From a virus, in the IMG/VR virus record IMGVR_UViG_3300037339_000380, positions 1-64,000 of that record: a DNA stretch of 64,000 bases, one strand, 5' to 3'. Made by a program: the position numbers and the translations under genes. Every line of letters starts with the position of its first letter. The first letter of the stretch is position 1. Below, piece by piece: positions 25,478 to 34,155 of this stretch. A model generated the notes under the pieces. That model ran no database searches and had not been told where the DNA came from. It saw nothing but the letters and a program-made list of their open reading frames with translations.

Positions 25478-25479
25478 TT

Positions 25480-25749
25480 ATGACAGAGAAAATAATTGAG
25501 ATACTGACGAATTATTTTGGATGGCAGAGAAAGGAATCAATTAATAAATCTGCCTCTGAAATCGAATCTCTTATCAAAGAGAATTATGTTGAAAAGGGAT
25601 TTGTGGAATGGTTAAAAGAAAACTGTGATACACTAAATGTAAGCGAATCTATTAATCCTAAGTGGGTATGGGAAATAAGAGACAGAGTATTAGGTTATGA
25701 TTCCAAACACCTTTATCAATACTGGTTCACAAACATTAAAGATAAATAA
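25480..25749 (+). CDS. hypothetical protein
   Basis: 89 residues, mainly helical, aromatic-rich near the end (YQYWFTN). No signal peptide or membrane segment. Two bases after the lipoprotein stop. No family recognised. Confidence 0.55.
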   Translation: MTEKIIEILTNYFGWQRKESINKSASEIESLIKENYVEKGFVEWLKENCDTLNVSESINPKWVWEIRDRVLGYDSKHLYQYWFTNIKDK

Positions 25750-25752
25750 GCC

Positions 25753-25893
25753 ATGACAACCACAGAAAGACAATACATCGAGAAGCTGAAAGAGGAACTA
25801 TATAAATTAAGACAATGGCTTATAGATGAACATAAAATAATTATTGGAACTTATTTTATTGATGAATACTTAAAACATATAACCAATGGATAA
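25753..25893 (+). CDS. very small hypothetical protein
   Basis: 46 residues, amphipathic helical N-terminus (YIEKLKEELYKLRQWL). It starts three bases after the upstream stop and overlaps the next start by eight bases. It fills an unannotated gap in the same operon pattern. Confidence 0.4.
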   Translation: MTTTERQYIEKLKEELYKLRQWLIDEHKIIIGTYFIDEYLKHITNG

Positions 25894-26065
25894 TCTGACA
25901 CTTAAAACATCTGAGGAGTGGTATTTAGAATATCCTCTTCAGATTATTGATCCTGATGGATGGGATAAAATTCACTTTCAGTACTCTTGGTATGAAGAAC
26001 TAATAACATTCAAAGAGTTTGATGAAAGAGCAATGAGATCAACCTGTATACATAAAAAACCGTAA
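25886..26065 (+). CDS. very small hypothetical protein
   Basis: 59 residues rich in Trp and Tyr (EEWYLEYP; YSWYEE). It overlaps the upstream stop by eight bases and is followed one base later by the next ATG. No family recognised. Confidence 0.45.
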   Translation: MDNLTLKTSEEWYLEYPLQIIDPDGWDKIHFQYSWYEELITFKEFDERAMRSTCIHKKP

Positions 26066-26066
26066 A

Positions 26067-26276
26067 ATGATAGCAGTATTCTCACAAACAGAGTCTGATT
26101 ATAGATTTATCTTAGAATTAACTCCATCCAAAATGTTTATTAGAATAAGAGATGTAAATGATATTAGAGGACGTACATTTACAGGTATTGTTAGAACATA
26201 TAGATGGTGGCTTAATAAAGAAGCTGAATATGCTTATGATGTTTTACGAACACGTCAACCTGAATTATTTGATTAA
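26067..26276 (+). CDS. small hypothetical protein
   Basis: 69 residues, beta then helix, basic (TYRWWLNKEAEYAYDVLRTR). No family recognised. It follows the previous gene by one base. Confidence 0.5.
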   Translation: MIAVFSQTESDYRFILELTPSKMFIRIRDVNDIRGRTFTGIVRTYRWWLNKEAEYAYDVLRTRQPELFD

Positions 26277-26279
26277 ATA

Positions 26280-26654
26280 ATGATCCAATCAGAGGTAATA
26301 AATAAGCTCGCCCGTGAATGCTGTCTAGCGTTAGGAGACTTCGATCACTTTACCACTGTCCATACCTATATTCAAATGGCCTTATCTATTGGTATAGAGC
26401 ATTACACAAAGGACATGGAAGAGATTGTGGCTATGTATAGGGACGGAGTAGAAGCAGGAAGGTTTAAAAGTATTCGTGAAGCAGAACGTAAATTAGGCAT
26501 TGATCGTAGAAATATAAATCAAGTATTACGAGGAGCTGCACATTCTGCCGGAGGGTTGATATTTATAAAAACCAAAGACTATGAACTCATTGAACGTAAA
26601 AAAGAGAGAGGGCAATCCGTACCCCCTCTCTACCTGACACAAACTCAAACCTAA
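26280..26654 (+). CDS. NUMOD1-like helix-turn-helix protein
   Basis: 124 residues. FKSIREAERKLGIDRRNINQVLRG near 60-85, followed by AGGLIF, is the pattern of the NUMOD1 DNA-binding repeat usually attached to HNH or GIY-YIG homing nucleases. No nuclease motif is present here, so it may be a stand-alone DNA-binding protein. It is the last plus-strand gene; a minus-strand terminator hairpin lies inside its 3' end. Confidence 0.6.
   Translation: MIQSEVINKLARECCLALGDFDHFTTVHTYIQMALSIGIEHYTKDMEEIVAMYRDGVEAGRFKSIREAERKLGIDRRNINQVLRGAAHSAGGLIFIKTKDYELIERKKERGQSVPPLYLTQTQT
26598..26631 (-). terminator. intrinsic terminator ending the late (minus-strand) operon
   Basis: Read on the minus strand: an 8-bp perfect stem (AGAGAGGG / CCCTCTCT, plus positions 26631-26624 and 26612-26605), an 11-base loop, one C and then six T (26603-26598). 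It lies 40 bases beyond the last minus-strand stop at 26672. On the plus strand there is no T-run after the hairpin, so it should act in one direction only. It is inside the coding part of the last plus-strand gene. Confidence 0.72.
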
Positions 26655-26671
26655 CCTAACCCCAAGAAAAA

Positions 26672-27247
26672 CTATTTGAATTTGAACAACGTTCCTCCTA
26701 CTTTTACAGTCATACCTTCCAATCCAAAATTATATCCTACCCCACCATTCCAATTTGGTGAGATATAATTTATTTCAATTCCAGTATAATCCAAGTCTTT
26801 CAGTAAAAAGTTCATACCCGCGGTTATGTATCTGCCGTAGGCATAGTCAGTATATTCATTATGTATTACTGTTTGAGGTCTGAGAATTTTGTAGGTAAAG
26901 ACATTACTTATAGGCTGATTTTGTGAGATGACATCTTTTATTAATACTGACAAAGAACTGTCTTGCCACGATCTTTCATAGTAGTGCATGGCAAAATAAT
27001 CCTTCAGTATTGCTGCCGTATCAACATCTCTAAATAACGTATCATATACTATTGAATCCTTCCCAGCAAGATAATAAGGTATCGTATCAGGAATGTAGTA
27101 AGAAACAGTATCCGTAATGACAACGGTGTCAGAGGCGATGTCAGGGCATTTGTTAAGCCGTGGGTACATAGTATAACCTACGTACCCACAGCCTAGCAGG
27201 GCTATGATTACAAGCCCTACCACAATATAGTTAGCTGTCTTTCCCAT
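26672..27247 (-). CDS. membrane-anchored protein with Bacteroidota-phage-like stub
   Basis: 191 residues. An N-terminal hydrophobic helix (about 7-28) is followed by a soluble part starting KCPDIASDTVVITDTV, a pattern I recall from DUF6808-type phage proteins. The C-terminal 60 residues alternate in beta strands and end in an aromatic strand, like a small beta-barrel piece. It could be a spanin or lysis accessory, but this is not shown. Last gene of the late operon. Confidence 0.55.
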   Translation of the reverse strand: MGKTANYIVVGLVIIALLGCGYVGYTMYPRLNKCPDIASDTVVITDTVSYYIPDTIPYYLAGKDSIVYDTLFRDVDTAAILKDYFAMHYYERSWQDSSLSVLIKDVISQNQPISNVFTYKILRPQTVIHNEYTDYAYGRYITAGMNFLLKDLDYTGIEINYISPNWNGGVGYNFGLEGMTVKVGGTLFKFK

Positions 27248-27539
27248 TACGTTCTAAAATTTCCCAACATTGTCCCATTACCAGCGGTGGACTTGTCTTT
27301 CCGATACACTTTTTGATTAAAGTGATATCTTCAACTTTCAGTTCCAGAGTGTCTTTTGCATCCCTTACCTTTTTAAAGACTTCATACTTCTCCCACTTCT
27401 TTTTGTCATCATCACCTTGTTCCGGTGTAAGAAGTGCATTGATACAAATGTCTTTAAAAGTAAGGGGTACACCCTTATCACCTTTGAGTACTTCTACTCC
27501 ATCAACTCCTTTGAGTTTTTCATTAATTTTAATTTTCAT
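27231..27539 (-). CDS. conserved small phage protein, unknown role
   Basis: 102 residues. The ELKVEDITLIKKCIGK segment and following PPLVMGQCWEILE helix form a pattern seen in small proteins near tail fibre genes in phages of Bacteroidota, from memory. No membrane segment. It overlaps the downstream gene by 17 bases. Confidence 0.55.
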   Translation of the reverse strand: MKIKINEKLKGVDGVEVLKGDKGVPLTFKDICINALLTPEQGDDDKKKWEKYEVFKKVRDAKDTLELKVEDITLIKKCIGKTSPPLVMGQCWEILERNGKDS

Positions 27540-27565
27540 CTTGATTAATTTTTGTTGTTAATAAA

Positions 27566-27591
27566 TAAAAAATATTTGATTGATTATCAAA
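27566..27591 (-). terminator. weak intrinsic terminator after the fibre gene
   Basis: On the minus strand a 6-bp AT-rich stem (TTTGAT / ATCAAA) with a five-base loop overlaps the fibre stop codon and is followed by TATTTTTTATTT. The stem is weak, so partial termination at most is expected. Confidence 0.38.
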
Positions 27592-30500
27592 CTGCTGCGT
27601 AACTTAATTTTCCTGTTGAAGGATTATATCTTACAACATATACATCTTCTGAATCGGCTTCTGGTAAGTACCCTGCACTTCCCGAACCAAAATATACATC
27701 ACCACGTAATCCTGCTCCGTTAGGTGCACCACCATATATATAAACGTTACCACCTGCATTATCCCCCGTTCCATAACCAGCACCTGCATAAATAGAAAGA
27801 TTGTATCCTGTTGGATGAGAAGAATACCCTGCTACACAATAAATAGAATAATCCTTATAATAATTATCAAATGCTAAATTATATCCTAAACTAATTCTGG
27901 TAGAATTTATATTAAGATGATCACTTCCTAAATATATACTTCCCGTGCCTTTAGCTGAAATAGATAAATTAATATTAGAAGGACTTCCAGCACATTGAAT
28001 ACTTCTTGCTGTTGACACTGTACTATTATCCCCTAAATAAATTGTATGTGTTTGAGAGGCTTCATAACCTTCACCAGAAATTAAATAAATAAATCCCCCC
28101 ACAGAACCTGAATCCCCCCATATAGCATTACCTGCTCTTAAATATACATTACCACCATCAGTACCAGCACTACCACTCGCATCCCCTGCTTGTACCGTTA
28201 AATGCTTTAATGATCCATCAGGTCTGTAAATTGTATTATCCTTGATATAAATATCATCAACAATGATTCCTGTTCCCGTACTTGATATTGGAGTGATAAA
28301 GTCATCAGTAGTTTCTTCCCATAAACTACCACCACCCTCCGGCAAGGCAAACCAACCCTTTGTACCTGTTCCATCAGTTCCGTAGTATTGACTGTTGCCT
28401 GGTGTATCAGAATCATTATCAAGAGTAACTGTACCACCGGATTCAGCCAGTGACATACTGAAGGTATAGGTAGTTCCAGGTATTCCACTTGTTGGTCCGT
28501 ATGATAATAAACCTGTAGTTGTGTTATAATAAACTACATTGGTATCTGATGTAACTACTGGTAAAGTTGCTATACTTGATCCATTACCAAAATAAATATA
28601 TCCACGATGTCCTGTACCTACTCCTGCTCCACCATATAAATAAAGATTACCTCCAGAATAACTTGTTGTTATAGTATCCCCCCCTCTAAAAGTTAAATCT
28701 CCACCATTACTACCAACTACACCCATACCAACAATCTGACCAATTGTAGAATTAAAAGTTACACTCTGATAAAGTGAAATATTCCCTGTAAAAGTTGATA
28801 AATTAGAACTGGTTATACCAAACGTTGTCCCCCCTGCTCCTTTAGGTCTAAAATATAAACTTACATTTGTTGAACTACCTGTTGCTTGTAAATAAATACC
28901 TGCTCCTGCAAAAGAAGCATTTCCAAAATAAATAATACTGTTACTTATTGCTTGATAAGGGGAACCAGGAACCAAATAAAGATACCCTGATGTTGAATTT
29001 ACATCACCCCATACAGCATCACCAGCCTTTAGTGTTAAATCCCCACCATCATTAGTAGCACCTACTGCATCCCCTGCCTGTACAGTTAAATGGTTTAGAT
29101 GTCCATCAGGTCTATAAATGCTATTGTCCTTGATGTAAACATCATCAACAATAATACCCGTTCCCGTACTTGATACTGGTGTAATGAAATCATCCGTGGT
29201 TTCTTCCCATAAACTACCACCACCCTCCGGCAAGGCAAACCAACCCTTTGTACCTGTTCCATCAGTTCCGTAGTATTGACTGTTGCCTGGACTGTCTTCA
29301 TCATTGACTAAGGTTACAGAATCATCACTTGCCTGGTCTATGGACATACTGAACGTGTAACCTCCTGGACTACCTGGTTCACCAACATATCCGTAACTTA
29401 ATAATCCAGTGCTTGTATTGTAATATACAACATAGGTTTCAGTAGTTGCTGCTGGTAAATACCCTGCACTACCTGAACCTATGTAAACGTCCCCCCTAAT
29501 ACCTGTACCATTTGGAGTACCTCCATAAATATAAACATTACCTCCGGCATTATCACCTATACTATATGCTGCACCCCCCCTAACTGTTATATGATAACCT
29601 ACAGGATGTCCTGCTGAACCACCACCTCCAGTAATCATACTATCTTGTGCTGAAAAATAAATATCCTTGTAACAGGTCAACCTACTATATACAAAGACAT
29701 TTGAAGAACTGTTTAGATAAATAAATGTAGGATTACCATCACCAATATAAATATTACCACTTCCTTTTCCATAGAATTGCAATCCTACATTAGTCTCTGA
29801 TCCCATGGCTCTAAAGGCAATATTAACTCCTTTATAATTTGAATCTCCAAAATAAACAGTACCATAATTGGCTGAACTATATCCACTACCAGGAACCAAA
29901 TAAAGATTTCCTGAAAGGGAACCTGAATCACCCCATACAGCATTACCCGCTTTTAGTGTCAAATCACCACCATCATTGGTAGCACCTACTGCATCCCCTG
30001 CCTGTACAGTTAAATGGTTTAGATGTCCATCAGGTCTATAAATGCTATTGTCCTTGATGTAAACATCATCAACAATAATACCCGTTCCCGTACTTGATAC
30101 TGGTGTAATGAAATCATCCGTGGTTTCTTCCCAAAGTGTATCCCCACCTGGAGTAAATGCTACTTCTTCTATTGCTGTAACTCTGCCTTTCACGTCAACC
30201 GTAACCATTGGAATATGAGTAGCATCACCGTACTGCCCTACTACCAGACCAGGGATTGTTACCAATTCAGTAATCACTGGACTACCTGTCAATCCTGATC
30301 CGTTTACATCCCCCATCAATTCTATGGACTGTTGAATAACAGGTTGTTCAATATTAATTTCAAGTTTGATATAATCCAAATAAATACCATCGTAACTACC
30401 ACCCCCTGTACGCAACCAAGTAAGACGTACTTGATTAAAAGCATCATCGTACCATGTCAAAGCTGATATAGATACTCCTATGTTTTGCCAAGCTGTACTT

Positions 30501-31678
30501 GTACGATCAAAACTCAAAGTATATTGATTAGTAACCGGAACACCATCTGATAAGAACTCCAATACAAACCTGTTAGCAGTATTTGGTATGGTAGCCTTTA
30601 ACTTGAGGTTAAGAATAAAAGTTTCATAATTTGCTCTATCTAATTGAGAAGAACCATATTCAAACAAAAAGTAATCACCATTAGTCAATAACCCAGCATT
30701 TGCACAGTATGTTCCATTATAAGGACTTATATCATAATCCCATATAACAGCTACTCCAGAAGCTGAAGCCGTCCATTCTTCTGAATCATATTCACTGTAT
30801 ATAAATTCATCTATTGGTAAAGGATCAGGTTCTGTTGCTAAAGCTGGTATATAAATTGAAGTTAATTCAATCTGAGTTAATACATCAGGTGTTGGTTTTA
30901 AAGGATCTGAGGATGCAGTACCTTTGACAAAAGTAAAATCTTGATTTATGTCTACTACCAATATATCAAATCTGTCATACGTTGCATCGGCAGCATCAAG
31001 TGTTACTGTATCCGAAGCAATGGTATAAAGTGTACCATTAATATAATAGGCAGTAGGTGAAAGTTGAAATTGTAACCCCGTCAACCATGAAACTATTCCA
31101 CCCGAAACAACTCCATCAGCTTTTGGAATATCAGTTATAAAGAATTCAGAACTACCAATTGAATAGTATAAGTAATCAATAGGAAATTGATTATCCGGTA
31201 CAACATAAATATCTTCAATACCCTCAGGTAAAGTAAACCAACCTTTTATTCCTTCACTACCACTGTCATCAGCAGTTCCATAATACTTGCCTGGACCAGG
31301 ATCATATTCATCATTTACTAAATGAATTATACCATCTGATTCCTCAATTAAACTATCAGAGAACTGCCAAGTAACTACTCTTGAATAAGTATCAAAATCA
31401 AGATGATAAAATTCATCATCCCTTGAAACTCCACTGCTATCTTCAGGATCATCAGAATCTCCTACAATCAAACCACCTTGTAAACCTAACATATAGTTAT
31501 GATAGGCTTCAGTTATATTAGCAAAATGGATATGAGATAGACCTGGAGTTTGCAACTGTTGAATGGTATAGTAATTGGATAAGTCTGTTGTTCCTCCCAT
31601 ACCACCATGCCCAGATACTGCAACTCCTGTAGTGTCCCAACCTACATGATATGCATATTTATAAATTACTATTGCCAT
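27587..31678 (-). CDS. large modular tail fibre / receptor-binding candidate
   Basis: 1363 residues. The N-terminal 300 residues are Gly/Asp/Tyr-rich and would attach to the tail. About 300-455 looks like a jelly-roll carbohydrate-binding-type module (YSEYDSEEW to DYIKLEI). From about 515 to the end the protein is three modules of roughly 300 residues, each opening LWEETTDDFITP, then IYIKDN..YRPDG, then a glycine-rich beta-helical stretch ending in VVYYNTSTGLLSY-type sequence. Nucleotide repeats inside the gene are up to 153 bases long and identical. No catalytic site seen. No chaperone-autocleavage domain recognised at the C-terminus. Confidence 0.75.
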   Translation of the reverse strand: MAIVIYKYAYHVGWDTTGVAVSGHGGMGGTTDLSNYYTIQQLQTPGLSHIHFANITEAYHNYMLGLQGGLIVGDSDDPEDSSGVSRDDEFYHLDFDTYSRVVTWQFSDSLIEESDGIIHLVNDEYDPGPGKYYGTADDSGSEGIKGWFTLPEGIEDIYVVPDNQFPIDYLYYSIGSSEFFITDIPKADGVVSGGIVSWLTGLQFQLSPTAYYINGTLYTIASDTVTLDAADATYDRFDILVVDINQDFTFVKGTASSDPLKPTPDVLTQIELTSIYIPALATEPDPLPIDEFIYSEYDSEEWTASASGVAVIWDYDISPYNGTYCANAGLLTNGDYFLFEYGSSQLDRANYETFILNLKLKATIPNTANRFVLEFLSDGVPVTNQYTLSFDRTSTAWQNIGVSISALTWYDDAFNQVRLTWLRTGGGSYDGIYLDYIKLEINIEQPVIQQSIELMGDVNGSGLTGSPVITELVTIPGLVVGQYGDATHIPMVTVDVKGRVTAIEEVAFTPGGDTLWEETTDDFITPVSSTGTGIIVDDVYIKDNSIYRPDGHLNHLTVQAGDAVGATNDGGDLTLKAGNAVWGDSGSLSGNLYLVPGSGYSSANYGTVYFGDSNYKGVNIAFRAMGSETNVGLQFYGKGSGNIYIGDGNPTFIYLNSSSNVFVYSRLTCYKDIYFSAQDSMITGGGGSAGHPVGYHITVRGGAAYSIGDNAGGNVYIYGGTPNGTGIRGDVYIGSGSAGYLPAATTETYVVYYNTSTGLLSYGYVGEPGSPGGYTFSMSIDQASDDSVTLVNDEDSPGNSQYYGTDGTGTKGWFALPEGGGSLWEETTDDFITPVSSTGTGIIVDDVYIKDNSIYRPDGHLNHLTVQAGDAVGATNDGGDLTLKAGDAVWGDVNSTSGYLYLVPGSPYQAISNSIIYFGNASFAGAGIYLQATGSSTNVSLYFRPKGAGGTTFGITSSNLSTFTGNISLYQSVTFNSTIGQIVGMGVVGSNGGDLTFRGGDTITTSYSGGNLYLYGGAGVGTGHRGYIYFGNGSSIATLPVVTSDTNVVYYNTTTGLLSYGPTSGIPGTTYTFSMSLAESGGTVTLDNDSDTPGNSQYYGTDGTGTKGWFALPEGGGSLWEETTDDFITPISSTGTGIIVDDIYIKDNTIYRPDGSLKHLTVQAGDASGSAGTDGGNVYLRAGNAIWGDSGSVGGFIYLISGEGYEASQTHTIYLGDNSTVSTARSIQCAGSPSNINLSISAKGTGSIYLGSDHLNINSTRISLGYNLAFDNYYKDYSIYCVAGYSSHPTGYNLSIYAGAGYGTGDNAGGNVYIYGGAPNGAGLRGDVYFGSGSAGYLPEADSEDVYVVRYNPSTGKLSYAAV
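28313..28402 (-). repeat. 90-bp direct repeat within fibre gene (second copy 29201-29290)
   Basis: The 90 bases are identical to 29201-29290 by direct reading. They encode the module boundary (QYYGTDGTGTKGWF and LPEGGGSLWEE). Identity at all third positions shows recent duplication or gene conversion. Confidence 0.85.
29057..29209 (-). repeat. 153-bp direct repeat within fibre gene, copy 1
   Basis: Identical to 29981-30133 over 153 bases by direct reading. The repeat encodes the start of a fibre module. A diverged third copy lies near 28165-28320. Confidence 0.85.
29981..30133 (-). repeat. 153-bp direct repeat within fibre gene, copy 2
   Basis: Second identical copy of 29057-29209, offset by 924 bases, which is the length of one module. 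Confidence 0.85.
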
Positions 31679-31693
31679 AATACTATAATATTA

Positions 31694-34153
31694 TCAAACC
31701 CAATCATAATAAAGATCAGAACTCCAAGCACTATCACCAGCACTATTATATGCACAAACTCTGTAAATAAAAGTAACACCCGTTGGATCACCTTCTTCAC
31801 CTACAAAATCTACACACCAATTATTTGTTCCTCTGAATATCTCCGTATTAAAATCAGCCCAAATACCATTCCAAAATGTTGGTCGTCTTTGTAACTTATA
31901 CCCTTGAGCTCCTGCTACAGGATTCCATTCAACCATAACAGCCACTCCATTTGTATTTTGATACGCAGTAAGTCCACTGGGAGTAGAAGGTGCAGTTTGT
32001 TCCTGTATTGGATCACCGTCTTCATCATATGTAGGTTCCCCTCCAACACCTCCTACCAATATTTCTTCTTCTGTATATTCTTCAGCTTCAATATCATATG
32101 TAGCATTTATCAAATCCCAAGTAAATCCATTCAAAAGAAATAACATATTAGTACCACCTGAAGTCTCCGACGGAATAGTATCATCTGTTAAAACAGAAAA
32201 TATTTTCAATACATTATCTGTCAATATCTTACCCTTCAGTCTATGAATAGTTCTTCCATATTTACGAAATTTACATTTAGCAAATACTTCATATAAAGGA
32301 GCGGGTGTAGTTGAATTCTCTGAAGTCCACAATCTTGTATAAAGTCCTATTTCATCTGTTTCAGAATCTTCTGTTGGAAGCATCAAACCATTACTATAAT
32401 TTATGTTTGGTAAATCAAACAGATATAATTCAACAGTATCAGTCCTGACAAAGTTTTCATTAAGATGATATTCAATTTTATTATTTATATCTTCCACGGT
32501 TAAAGCAACTGTAACATCTCCTAAATAATTAGTAACAAAATCATGCCAATAAGGATTATTAACAGAAGAATTAAGTGAATACCAAGCAGGAAGAAATATG
32601 ATTGTAAATCTTTGAAACTCAGGAAACCCTAAAGCCTCCCATAAGCTATTATAAGCATCATTCAATCCACCCCAAACATAACACATCATGCTTGTTGTGT
32701 TTATTGATTTCATTATACTCCAGTCTAACTGATGATTATCCTTTACATCAATTATATTATTGTATGTTAACCACATGGCAGGGTCAGTTGAATTCTGATC
32801 TACATCACCTGGCCAACCTACGGGTGGGTATAAATAAATCATTTGCCCATGCTGATTACTCTGTCCTAAATCAACCCACCAATCAGAAAATGGTCCACCA
32901 TCAAGTCTTAATAGAAATCTTAATTGTACTCTTTCTATATCAGTCATTGCATCCTGAGTAGACATTTTATAATCAATATTCAATATGGAAGGTCTTCCAA
33001 GAACCCCTCCACTTGAATCACCAAACATTTCTTTATTGAATTGTATTGCAAAGTTATAATACAATCCTTTTTCATAAATAGAACCTGATGGAGCAGAAGT
33101 ATATTTAATCCAAGTATTCATATCTTGATACCCTACTCCAACTTCTAATTCTGATAAATCTTCATTGGCATACCATTTACGATAATTCAATTGTCCTGCT
33201 GTTGGAAAGTGTTCATAACCAACTGGAAATAATCCAACTGTTGTTTCCATGTCAGCAGTATAATCATTGAATATAAGAGAATCATATTTTTTATCCCTCA
33301 ATTCTAATATTAATGTATGCAATCCAGAATTATATTCAATTACTTGACTACAATCAACATATTCCCAATCACCATTTTGTTTGTTGTATTCCTGTTTTAA
33401 ACTTGCTACAGATGATGGAGTGAGTCCTGTGTATTTCACCCAATTCCCTGTACGTGTAATATCTTCCTGTCTTTCAATAATCCACTGTTCATTGTAATAA
33501 TACAAGAAGGCACTGAACGGTTGTAGACACTTGTTTATAGCATCATAAATATTATCATAAGTAAATGCATCAGTAAAGAATTGAGCATTTTGAACAAGTA
33601 TTTGATTTAAGAAAGAATCAGTACTGCCATTTGACATGGTAGTTTCAAACAAAGTTGAATTTACAAATAGGGGAAGGTCAAGATTTGTTAAAGTAAGAAT
33701 CTCATTCACCAAACTAAAAACATTTGCTTTCTCCGTAACCTTTTTCAAGCTAACAGGAAAATGCTCTTCCAGACGATGCAAGTAATCAGTAAACTGCATT
33801 GTAATTTCAGCGTAGGGTAATAGCTGACGTTCATTTAAATCACAAATAGAATATCCTCTAAAAACAATCTGTCCTCCATATTCAATGGTACACATGAATT
33901 GTCTTTCATAAGATAATAACAAATCCTCCAAAAATGTCATGTCATCTGAATTAGCCTTAATTACAACCTTTGCACCAGATCCTATTATTGGAGTATTGTC
34001 ATCCTGATAATTACTTTGAATTTCTACCTGGGAAGTACGAACATCATCTACCACTGAATCAGTGTAATCCTTTTTATATATCTTTACAGATACAAATGTC
34101 TCAAAAGGAGGGGTGTTATAAAAGTCTGATTGGTAACGTAATCCGTATGCCAT
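31694..34153 (-). CDS. large tail tip / baseplate-like protein with Fn3-like C-terminus
   Basis: 819 residues, encoded directly after the tape measure gene, the place of central tail hub or tip proteins in siphoviruses. The N-terminal 250 residues have beta-rich repeats resembling tail hub domains, including a VSLVNEIL-type helix region. The last 95 residues (PSGLTAYQNTNGVAVMVEW, YKLQRR, YRVCAYNSAG) match a fibronectin type III domain, common in tail proteins that touch surface polysaccharide. No protease or lysozyme motif seen. Confidence 0.7.
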   Translation of the reverse strand: MAYGLRYQSDFYNTPPFETFVSVKIYKKDYTDSVVDDVRTSQVEIQSNYQDDNTPIIGSGAKVVIKANSDDMTFLEDLLLSYERQFMCTIEYGGQIVFRGYSICDLNERQLLPYAEITMQFTDYLHRLEEHFPVSLKKVTEKANVFSLVNEILTLTNLDLPLFVNSTLFETTMSNGSTDSFLNQILVQNAQFFTDAFTYDNIYDAINKCLQPFSAFLYYYNEQWIIERQEDITRTGNWVKYTGLTPSSVASLKQEYNKQNGDWEYVDCSQVIEYNSGLHTLILELRDKKYDSLIFNDYTADMETTVGLFPVGYEHFPTAGQLNYRKWYANEDLSELEVGVGYQDMNTWIKYTSAPSGSIYEKGLYYNFAIQFNKEMFGDSSGGVLGRPSILNIDYKMSTQDAMTDIERVQLRFLLRLDGGPFSDWWVDLGQSNQHGQMIYLYPPVGWPGDVDQNSTDPAMWLTYNNIIDVKDNHQLDWSIMKSINTTSMMCYVWGGLNDAYNSLWEALGFPEFQRFTIIFLPAWYSLNSSVNNPYWHDFVTNYLGDVTVALTVEDINNKIEYHLNENFVRTDTVELYLFDLPNINYSNGLMLPTEDSETDEIGLYTRLWTSENSTTPAPLYEVFAKCKFRKYGRTIHRLKGKILTDNVLKIFSVLTDDTIPSETSGGTNMLFLLNGFTWDLINATYDIEAEEYTEEEILVGGVGGEPTYDEDGDPIQEQTAPSTPSGLTAYQNTNGVAVMVEWNPVAGAQGYKLQRRPTFWNGIWADFNTEIFRGTNNWCVDFVGEEGDPTGVTFIYRVCAYNSAGDSAWSSDLYYDWV

Positions 34154-34155
34154 GA

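Noticed and set aside
26650-26663. CCTAACCTAACC short tandem string between the convergent blocks
   Set aside because: Only two units; no evidence for a function such as an end or telomere-like repeat.
28313-30133. Repeats that might suggest a CRISPR-like array
   Set aside because: Only two or three copies, 90-153 bases long, at about 900-base spacing and within one reading frame that encodes fibre modules.
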